A DNA stretch of 64,000 nt from Bog-950 sp046329495 (GTDB taxonomy: Bacteria; Bacteroidota; Bacteroidia; Chitinophagales; LD1), in contig JAXLUO010000001.1 of assembly GCA_046329495.1 (NCBI GenBank), positions 124,001 to 188,000 of the forward strand, written 5' to 3'. Shown here one piece after another: positions 26,070 to 36,700 of the stretch. Position 1 is the first letter of the stretch, and each line of letters starts with the position of its first letter. A program made the translations under genes and the position numbers. The notes below the pieces were generated by a model, which searched no databases, was not told the origin of the DNA, and was given only the letters and a program-made list of their open reading frames with translations.

Positions 26070-27627
26070 CGCCGATAAACATTTGCGCGATAAACTGCAG
26101 GGGCTGCAGATGCCCTACGACCCCGCAGCCTGGGAGCAAATGGAAGCCATGCTGGATAAAAAGAAAAAGCGCCGCGGATTTTTCTGGTGGTGGACGGGCG
26201 GTATTGCCGCCGCTTTTCTGCTTACAGGCGGAACATACCTGTTGGTGCAACAGGCAAAACAGGATCCTACGACAACTACCTCGCAAACGACTTTAAACAA
26301 TACTACTGCGCCTAACAATGCAGCAGCTACAGGTGGTGCCGGTTCTTTGCAAACCAACAGCGAGGCACCAAACACAACTACCGAAACTGCCAATACAACT
26401 GGTAGGCAAAAGCAAGAAGCCAATTACAATACTTCGGCGAAAAAGAACAACACCATTAAACAGGAAAGTACGGCAATCAGCCAACGAACAACCGCCGGCA
26501 CAGCTCAAAAGCAAGACCGTAATAACGTTTACCGGAAAAGCAACAAAACCACTTCTGCAAAAAATAAGCAACACGTAAAGCAAAAGTTGGAAAAGAATAA
26601 CGAGAACGAATTGCTTGCAGCTACCTCAACCAATGCCAATGCTGTTAAGGAGGTTGCAACACTACAACAACAAACCGAAAGCGTAATTCTGCCAGGCATA
26701 TCTGTACAGCAGAACAATGAAGTAGTATCGGAACCGGTAGCCGAAGAGATAAACGCCGCTGATTCAGTGGCTAAGGAAGTGGCTATTACAGCCGCCGCAG
26801 GAACTGATAGCACCAATCAGCCCTCAGCCAATAATGCAAAGCAGCAGCCGAAAGCTGCCCGCAAATCAGGGTTTAGCTATCAGTTGGGTATACGCACCGA
26901 TTTAATGGCCACCATGGCCCCTCTTATTATGCATGCCGAAAAACGCTTTGATACACTTAGTGTTGCGGATAAGAAAGGTCCGGCTAAACTTACGGTATCT
27001 GCCGGCTTGTTTAATGAGTTCAACTTTATAAACCGCATTTCTATTTATATGGGTGTAATGTATACACGCAGCACTTTTCAGGTTAATCGTCCGCGTGTAT
27101 CGGAAAGCATGAACTATGCCGATAGCATTTATCGTATTTATAACAGCTATACTGCGCAACAACATCAAATTGATATTCCGATAGGCTTAAAAGTATATCC
27201 ATATGTAAATAGCAAGGTGCGCTTCTCGGTAGGTTTTGGTATTATCAACCATATTAAGCTGAAGGAAACATTTATTGCCCATACCACCCAAACGCCTGCG
27301 GCCAACCTTAGTGCAGCACTGGATGTGCCTTTTACCTATACCAGCAACAATCCATTCGAGGTTAAAAACAGTACAGCCGACATGAGCACCGGCGTAGCCA
27401 ATCACAGCCAAAACGAAGAGGCTGCTTATTTCGGCACCAATGGTTATAGCCGTTATTATTTATCAGTTTATGCATCGCTCGGTGCGGAATTTATATTCGC
27501 TAAAAAGTATTCGTTGTTGGTTGAACCGCTTTATTACTTCGCTGCACAAAAAATGGGCGAGCAAAACCGCCGCAAGCATAGTGTAGGTTTAAGCTTAGGG
27601 GTTAAATACAATTTCGGAACCCGTTAA
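26059..27627 (+). CDS. Envelope-spanning anti-sigma-like protein with C-terminal outer-membrane barrel
   Basis: 522 residues from the ATG at 26059; an ATG four codons upstream is possible. A short cytoplasmic segment (1-40: HLRDKLQGLQMPYDPAAWEQME, then a KKKKRR stop-transfer) is followed by one membrane helix (about 41-63), a ~210-residue Asn/Thr/Gln/Lys-rich linker with no hydrophobic segment, and a beta-barrel (about 275-522) resembling OMP_b-brl_2 with strands such as LTVSAGLFNEFNFI and YYLSVYASLGAEFIF. This is the architecture of the dual membrane-spanning anti-sigma (Dma) proteins described in Bacteroides. The role, holding the adjacent sigma factor and releasing it on envelope stress, is inferred. 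Confidence 0.8.
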   Translation: MENNADKHLRDKLQGLQMPYDPAAWEQMEAMLDKKKKRRGFFWWWTGGIAAAFLLTGGTYLLVQQAKQDPTTTTSQTTLNNTTAPNNAAATGGAGSLQTNSEAPNTTTETANTTGRQKQEANYNTSAKKNNTIKQESTAISQRTTAGTAQKQDRNNVYRKSNKTTSAKNKQHVKQKLEKNNENELLAATSTNANAVKEVATLQQQTESVILPGISVQQNNEVVSEPVAEEINAADSVAKEVAITAAAGTDSTNQPSANNAKQQPKAARKSGFSYQLGIRTDLMATMAPLIMHAEKRFDTLSVADKKGPAKLTVSAGLFNEFNFINRISIYMGVMYTRSTFQVNRPRVSESMNYADSIYRIYNSYTAQQHQIDIPIGLKVYPYVNSKVRFSVGFGIINHIKLKETFIAHTTQTPAANLSAALDVPFTYTSNNPFEVKNSTADMSTGVANHSQNEEAAYFGTNGYSRYYLSVYASLGAEFIFAKKYSLLVEPLYYFAAQKMGEQNRRKHSVGLSLGVKYNFGTR

Positions 27628-27667
27628 AAAGTTTGTTTCCATTTCTGCATCGTTGATTTCTTCCATA

Positions 27668-27700
27668 AAAAAGGGCCGCTCTTTCGGGCGGCCTTTTCAT
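27668..27700. terminator. Bidirectional terminator between convergent genes
   Basis: GGCCGC (27674-27679) pairs with GCGGCC (27688-27693), extended by A-T and G-T pairs into flanking A and T tracts. It can serve the sigma/anti-sigma operon on plus and the giant T9SS gene on minus. Confidence 0.85.
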
Positions 27701-27720
27701 TTTATCCATAGTGCAGTTAC

Positions 27721-30700
27721 TTATTTAACCACCACTATCTTTTTGCTGTATACTTCATTGTTAGAGGTTACCACGGCCGTATAGGTGCCTGCCGCAAGGG
27801 TTGATAAGCTGAAGTTGATTTGGTTACCACCTTTGTGCAGACTGTGTTTGCTGCTGCTTACTACTTCGCCCAACAGGTTGTAGAAGGCCACATCAATATC
27901 CTGATCTACGCTTGAAGTAACAACCAGGTTGGTGTTGTTAAGGGTTGGGTTCGGCACAAAGTCCTTCACATTAAAGGTGCTTTGCTGGGTAATGATAGCA
28001 CTTACCAGATCGGTGTATTCAAAAGCACCGTCGAAGTCAACTTGCTTTAAGCGGTAGTAATAACGCACGCCGCCGGTAACATCCATATCGTTGTAAGTGT
28101 AGTTCTGTTGAACTGTGCTGTTATCGTGGCCGTCTACCCAACCAATGGTGTTCCATGTTTGGCCGTCTAAGCTACGCTCAACCTGGAAACCTTTGTTATT
28201 GATTTCAATAGCGGTTGCCCATTTAAGCTGGATATAACTGTTATCGATAGCATTTGCTTCCAGATAAATCATTTCAACAGGAAGCGCCGATGCATGGAAC
28301 GATCCACTTGCCCAAAACTCGCTGAACTCAGTAACATTCAATTCTACATAGTGATGGCTTTGCGCACCGGTAAACAGGTTGCCGAATTGTCCGGCACCTT
28401 TAGTAAGCGGACCATCAGGGGTGTTCATTCCATTCGCAGTGCCAAACACACGGTATAGGCCTGCTGCATGGTTGTTGGTATAATCACCATCCTCATCAGC
28501 ACCGGTGTACTTAGTAATGTATAAGTCAGTTAAACCGGTAGGATCGTTAAAGTCATCATTCTCGGTGCACGAGTTACCCGGAATGTTGTTACCAATCGAA
28601 GCTGCATGCAGTGCATTTGCTTCGGCTGCTGTAAAGTATAAGCGCACACCAACAGGGCCTGTAGGCGCATTGGATGTTGTAACCATAAAGTGGCGCTGCA
28701 TGGCTTTAAAGTCGGTAAAGTCCTGACAGTTTGGTCCGGTGGTATAAGTAGCAGGTTCGGTTGCCTCCTTATAAACGGTAACATTCACCTGGCCCAGGTT
28801 CTGTCCGTTATCATTAATACTCATAATCACCTCGTTGGTGGCATCGTCGCGGAAGCTTAACCACTTGTTAAGGCCCATTTCGTAACAGTTCACGCTCTTG
28901 ATACCTGTGGTACTTGATAAGGCAATATCGGTAGGGTGACCGGAAGGTGCGGTACCGCTTACAACAATTGAACAACTGCTGGCATCAGTAATAGTAAAGT
29001 AACCGGTATTGCCTTCTGCTACTTCGTATACGGCTGTATCGCTGCTAACTACCATGGTAGCCGAATTAAAGGTATAACCCGGTACACCACCTGCCGCAGT
29101 TACCAGCATATAGTAGTTATCCGGACCAACCGATGCACATTCATCAATTACCACATTGGCTGTAATTTCAGGATGTACCACTACGGCGGCTGTAGGTTGC
29201 GGAGTAGAAGTGCCGCACACGTTGGTGGCACTTACATAGTAGATGCCTTCATACGAACTACCGGTGTGCATATTGCTGCGGCTGGTGTTTTGTGTAGATG
29301 CTGTAAACCCACCGGGGCCGGTCCAGCTCCATGAAGTAATACCGGTGCCTTGCGTTACGGTTGAGGTTAATACTAACGAGCCATCGTAACAAACAGGGTT
29401 CGGGGTTGCTGTTGCAGTTAATACAATTGGTGCTTGTACCACAACCGTAACTACACCGCCCACCGAGTTAGGACAGTTTGGTGCCGTTTGGTAGCTGCCG
29501 CTAACAATGCTGTAAACAAACGAACCCGGTGTGGCTGTTGATACGGCAACTGTTGCTGAGCTGCTGGCCGGTACGTTAATGGTTTGGTTGCTGCCACCAT
29601 TTACAGTATAAGTAATTGTAATTGGCAATGCCTGCGGGTTGTTAAAGGTAACGTTTGGTGTTGCAGAACCCTGGCAAACAGTGGCGTTACCGCTAATAGT
29701 AGCATCCAACTTAGGACGCACCGTTACGGTTGCAGTACCGCTTAGGCTGTTGCTGCAGGTTGGTGCATTTTGATAAACTACACTAACCAAGTTATAAGCA
29801 AAGGCGCCATCGGTAGTAGTAACCTGGCTTACTGTTGCGGTGCCGTTAGCTGCAACGTTAATGGTTTGAGCGCTGCCGCCGTTTACATTATACGTAACGG
29901 TAACAGGTAAACTCATTGGGTTGGTAAAGGTGATGGTTTGCGGTGCATCGTATTGGCAAACCGTAGTAGTGCCACTGATTGTAGCCGTAGGCGTTGCGCG
30001 TACGGTAACTGTGGCCGAGCCGCTGAGGGTATTTACACAGGTGGGCGCGGTTTGGAATACGGCGCTAACCAGGTTGTAAGCAAACGAGCCAGCCGAAGTA
30101 GTAGCCTGGCTAACCGTTGCTGTGCTGCTGGCTGCTACGTCCACGGTTTGGTTGATGCCACTATTTACATTATACGTAACGGTAATTGGCAACGCCGTGC
30201 TATTGCTGAAGGTAACACTTGGCGATGCATCGTTTTGGCATACGGTAGTGGTGCCGCTGATGGTGGCAATAGCAACGGGGCGCACGGTTACCTGCACCGC
30301 ATCACTGGCGGTACAACCCACCGAAGTGGCGGTTACCGTGTACGTAGTAGTACTGGCCGGCGTTGCTACAGGGTTATAAATAGTAGCTGCACTTAAAGTG
30401 CCTCCTGGCGACCAGGCATAAGTAATAGGCTGCGTACTAGTACCGGTTACAGTTATATTATCTACGGTAAAAGCCGGATCGGCGCCGTTGCTTCCATCAT
30501 TTTTCCAGCGGAAACCGAGATAAAATTGTTGTCCGTTTGCTGCCGAAAGATCTAGGTTGCTTACCGTTTGTACCCCGGTTTGGCCTTGATATTGCGTAGC
30601 GGAAATATCCGTCCAGGTGGTGCCGTTGGTTGACCACACCGCCTTGGCATAATCGAAGGTGGCCTCACCTGCGCATTTCCAGTTAAAATTAAGTTTCAGG

Positions 30701-33700
30701 TTATTGTAATTCGTGGCATCAATCTTAACCGTATAGTATGCTACGTTATCGTTAGTAGCGCCATAATCATAGCTATTATAAACACCATACCATCCGTCGA
30801 AAAGAGTTAAGGACCGCGAACCGGTTATAGCACCGGTTGAACTGTAGATCCAGTCACTATAGCCCGAAGTAATGTCATACTGGCGCCAATTACCTGCTAC
30901 CACATAATAATTATCGGGATACTGTTCGAAGGTTTCCGAAAACAAGGTAGTGGTAGGCACATTGGCGCTTGCTGTTAAGGTGGTAGACCCCGCCGTGCAA
31001 ATGTCCACATCGCTTCCGGCATTTACTGCAGCAGGAGCCGGCTTGGCTGTTACCATTATATTTCCATACATGGTGCTGCCACAATAATTATTTGCCGTTA
31101 CCGAAATTACGCCGCTTGCATTTCCGGCAGTTGTTGTAATTGCGTTGGTATTAGCGCCACCTGTTATCGACCAGCCCGAAGGCACCGTCCAGGTATAGGT
31201 GCTACCGCTTACGTTAGCTACAGAGTACGTATTGCTGCCGGAACCCTGACAAACGGCCACAGGGCCGCTTATTGAACTGCAGCAGCGGGTAATAGTAAAT
31301 GTTCCCGTAGTGCTGCTACCGGATGCGTAATGAGCAATGTATACATAGTAAACCACGCCCGATGTAGTGCCAAACGTATAACTTTCCGTGCCTCCCGCAC
31401 CATAGGTGTCCTGATTGGTAATAGCGGTGTAAGAACCGCAGGAGCCCGACACAATATCCATCTCATGGTCAAACGAGGCCGTGGAAGAGATAGTGGTTAC
31501 ACTGCCATCGCCGGTAAAGGTATACCACACACCATAATTACTAACAGAATACGAGGCAGGTAAACCATGTGCCGCGCCAGACGAACAATTGGTAGAGCCT
31601 GCAAGGTTACTTGTACCGCAAGGCAAACTGGTGGCTGTTGTACAGGTAGTATTAGCGGGGGTGGCATTAGAGGTTACCGTTAAGGTACGGGCGGTACCGT
31701 TTCCACAACTATTAGAAGGTGTAACAGTAATAGTGCCGCCGCTTGATCCGGTAGTTACTGTAACCGAGTTGGTAGTGCCTCCGCCGGTTTGTAGCCATCC
31801 GGCAGGAAAATTCCAGTTATAGGTTACACCTGCCACGTTTGTTACACTATACGTTAACGAGTTGCCCGAACACGAACTGGTTGTGCCGGTAATGGTAGAA
31901 GGCTGCGCCGGTATATCGGTTATAGTAACTGCAGACGAAAAAGTGCTATTCCCGGAAGCGGTTACGCTTGAACAAGCTACTCCTGGAGCATTGCTTGCAA
32001 ACCAGAAACACCCTTCATACACCATATCAAATATCAGCGTATTGCCCCCGGTTGTTAAATTGGTTGAATAGGTGGGCCCATAGGTGCTTGCATTTTTAGC
32101 TGATATGGTTAGCGAATATGTTTGCTGTTGTCCCGGCACAAGATTATTAGCATCCGTCCGCACGTAGTAATCGCCCCAACCAGTCCATTTTACCCCAACA
32201 TTTATATCTGGGTTACTACCTCCATCGGTCCAGGAAGCAGTACCATTATTCATAACTACCACGGTAACCGTACGGCTGGTGCCCGTGCACCAGTTGCCAC
32301 CATTGTTAGCGCTTATAAATTTAGCTCGGTACATAGGTATAGCGGTTGCCAGGGTTTGTGCTGTACCGTTACCGCAACTGTTGGAAGGTGTAACAGAAAT
32401 AGTTCCGTTAACCGTGCCTGCCGCAACAGTTACACTATTGGTGCCTTGCCCGCCGGTAATAGTCCAGGTGGAAGGGAAAGCCCAGGTATAGGTTACACCA
32501 GCTACGTTGGTTACCGAATAGGTTTGTGAACTACCCAAATCAGGTGCCGTTGCGCCTGTTATGGCCGAAGGCTGCGAAGGAACCGTAGTGGTGCTTATCA
32601 CTGCCGACCCCGACATACTGACATTAGCACATGATCCGTTAGAGGCTTTTACCGTATACGTTCCCGTTGCAGTTTGTAACCCGAACGAAAGCGCCGAGCC
32701 AGTGCCGGCTACAGCCGAACCCACAGGTGTGGCGCCGTTATATAATTGGTAGTTAACGCCTACATCCGACCCCGATAAACCTACTGCCACGCCCGAACCA
32801 CCACTGCAATACGAGCCGCCGCCGCTTACCGTATAAATAGCAAAGCTGGAGTTAATTACAAAGTTGGTAGCCGTGCGGCAACCAGTGTTGGAAGCACAGG
32901 CGGCATAATACGTAAACGTACCCGGCGTATTGGTATTGCTTAAACCCGAGCCTGCCACACCCACGGGGTTAAACGGGCTTCCGGTGCCTAACAAAGTACC
33001 ACCCGAAGAGGCCGTGTACCACTGGTACCCCGGCAAAGTATAATTAACTGTTATTGTAATGTTGCTAATACTTGCATCAGGGTTATTACCATCGTAGGTA
33101 GTCTCCAGGAACCGGAACAACCAGGTTCCTGCAGGGTTACCCGTACCCCAGGTACCAAGAGCTACATTTGTTACCGTTCCCGCAGTTTGGGTGGAAGAAG
33201 GCTGTAATCCTGCTTGTACGCTGCCTACCGTAGCCGGAGGCGTAGCCTCTACCCGTAATTCGCTTAACCACGAATTGGTGCTGCCGGTATTAGCAGTAAA
33301 AGTAATGGTGACACTAGTGCTGTTTACTACAGCACCGGCCGGTAAGCTTGGAAAGTTAATGGAAATATTTGTGCCGCTGGCATAGGTTGTACCATATGTA
33401 CCGCCTCCCGATCCGCTGGCCGTTTGATTTTGTGTTACCGAACTGCACACCGTGGTCATGGCAATAGTGCCGCTACCACCGGTACAAATAGAAGCTCCCG
33501 TAGTGCTTGGTGGTGCGGCGTTTACTGTTACCGCAAGTGAGGTAGCACTGCTGGTGGTGCCACAGGCATTGCTGGCGGTAACCGAAATAGTACCGCTTAC
33601 TGCCGAGGCTCCGGCCGTTACCGTGATAGCATTACCGGTGCCGCCTGCAGTTTGGGTCCAACCCGATGGCAGGGTCCAGTTATATGTTAAGTTGGGCGTA

Positions 33701-36700
33701 TTGGTAACCGAATAAACCAGCCCTGTATTTGTAGCACATACAGTGGTAGAACCACTAATAGCCGAAGGTGCAGAAGGGGTTACACAGGTATAGCTGAACG
33801 AAGTTTGTGACCCGCCACCGTTTTCATAATATTCCAACACCAGGTTAACGGTTCCGCTTAAATAAACCTGCGAGGAGGTAAAAGTGGTATAACCCTGATC
33901 GGCCCACTGGTTAATTAGCCAGGTGCTACCTGCATCTGTACTTAAACGTACCCCATCATCTCCACCAACGGTAAACGTATAGTAGCCCGCTGTAAAGGTC
34001 TTGTTCATCTTATAGCGGATGGCAAACAGGTCTTGATTAGAAGAGCAGTGGTTAACCGTGGCACCCGATGCGCTGGTATGGTAGCGGTTAAATGTTTCCG
34101 ACTCGGTTACATACCCCTGGTAAGTAGTAAAGGCACCGGCGGTGGCACTATTGTATACATAACCAATCCACGACCCGCTTCCTGGGGTGGTAGCATCGCC
34201 GGGCGTAGTATTTATATTTACCGTACCGGTAATTGCACTGGCCGCACTACACGTTACCGCACCCGATACATTTTGAGGGGTTACCGATACGGTATAGGAA
34301 CCTACGGTAGTGCCCGCTGCCGAAATACTACTGGTGGTAGAAGGACTAACCGCGCTTAACGAACCTAACGACCAGCTATACTGCGTGGCATTTGATACAC
34401 CCGTTACATTTATTGTACCATTACCGGTAACGGCACAAAAATCTACGGTTGGTATGCTGCCGCCTGTAGGCACAGGCAACAGGTTCAGGTAAAAGTACTG
34501 ATCAATATAGTTGTTGCCTATGCCGGGGCCGCAAAGATCGGTATACGCCCTTCGGATGAATAAAAAGTTGCGGCTGCCGGGAAAATCGTTTTGCGGATTA
34601 TAATTACTGAGCGAGGTAGCCATACCACTACCACCACCCGCAGCAGCATTCAAATAGCTACTGCTGATGGTTCCACTGACATTACCCAGCGTAGATTCGC
34701 GCCAGTTACCGTACGAACCAACTACACCGACAGGAGAACCAACCGTTAACTCACCGCAATACCAAACCACACTTAAATTGCCTGCACCGCCATTGGTTGG
34801 GCTAATTACATTCGCGCATGAGAAGGTACTGCCCTCGCATATAGCTTGGGTGCTGGCATAGGCATATTGAACTGTTCCCGCAGTGGCTAACGGGTTAACA
34901 GTAAAAGTTTGCGAGGCTGTGACTGTATTAATTCCGGTTGTTACCACCACATTACCGGTACCCGAAGCAGTGGCAGGCAGGGTAACCTGTAATTGGGTAG
35001 ATGAATTAACTGTTACTGTAGCCGCAACACCATTAACAGCTACAGTTCCGCCACCCAAGTTGGTGCCATTAATAGTTATGGTAGCTCCGCTGTTATAACA
35101 AGCCGCGGTAGGAGAAATACTGCTGATGGTGGCTGTTCCGCAGGAATTTACCGTGGCCGAGGCCATAGTTGGTGAACTTTCTTCCAAACCGTCGCCATTG
35201 CGTACATATAAAGCATAACTATAGGTTGCACCCTGGGTTAAGCCGGTTTGCTGATAACTGGTGCCATTACCGGTGTAAATATCGGTGCCGGTAGTTGTGT
35301 TACGCAAGCGTACGGTGGTCCATGCTCCGGCCGGCCAACTTAAGTCAATAGCGCCACAGGTAGCAGAAGCAGCAGCCGATATGGCAGCCGGACTGGCGCG
35401 TGTGTATTTGCAAACTTGAGTAGTAGCTGTGCCAGTGTTATTAGCGTTATCGCGTGCAGCAACCGTAAAACAATATTGCGTATTGGCGCTTAAACCAGTT
35501 ATAGTTTTAGTGGTAGTAACCGTGCCTGCACCCACTCCTGTGCCTGTAGGACTGCCTAAGGTTTGTGTTATAGTATAATCCTTTACACCTGTTGTAACCG
35601 TAGCATTATACAATGGGCGGATTTGAATGTTATCTACATACAATGTTCCGGTTCCGCTGTTATATACCAAATGCATACGCATATGGGTTGTGGCGTTAGC
35701 CGTTGCAACAAATGAATATTGCTGCCAGTTACCCGAAGAAGGTGTAGATGCTGTGCAACTGCCTAAGGTAGTTGCATTGGTTACATCATGACAATACGCC
35801 GAAAAAGTGGAAGTAGTGCCCGCTGTGGATTTAGCCCACATGGAAACGAGGTATTGCTGCCCGTTGGTGAATGAATTCATCTGATCACCATATACCACTC
35901 CAACAGATCCGGCAGTGGATGCAGTAATATTTACGCTATAAAGATCATTAAACCTTTCGCTGGAAGTTAAGGTGTAGGTAGGGTTACCGCTTCCCGTCCA
36001 GGTTAACCACGGGCCTAATAAATTTTTCTCAAAGCTCGTATTGGTAAAATTAAGCTTGTTGGTTTCCTGTCCATCATTAACTGCGGCTGTACCTAAAATG
36101 GCATCTCCGTAATAATTATAAAGCGTTCCGTTATCGGAGGCAGCGGCCCAGCTTAAATCCAAAGAAGTTGCCGACCCCGAAGTAGGCGTAATCGCAAAAG
36201 AGCCAGGAGTGCCAGGCAAATTCACATCTACCGCGGCTACATCCTGATACGGGCTTGTATTATTTAATGCCACAATCTTAATCTCCTTCCAGGTGGTGGT
36301 GCCGGATGCGGCATTCGCAAATTGAACACTGGTAATAGCAGGTGCCGTACCGGCCGTAGGCGTGCGGCTGTAAATTGCGGTAAGAATGTCGTTGTAATAC
36401 TCTTTGTAAACGGTTCCTCTTCTTACTATTCTGATGTGCTCATACACGTTGGCAGCCATAGTAGGAGTAGTGTAACTTCCCGAAGCTGTTGTTCCGGTGT
36501 AATCAATCCATCGGATGGTGGTGCTGTTTAAACGGTCAAAATCCATCGTACCCGAATTAATAGTGTTAAGCCCTATCTCCCATCCTTCGGCGGAGGTTGG
36601 GGTTGATTGCTTAACCCAAAACTCAAGCATAAAATCCGTATTAGCCGGAATTGTAAAGCCCGAAAGGCTCGGACTTGTAGTTTCTGCCGGTGCGTATTTT

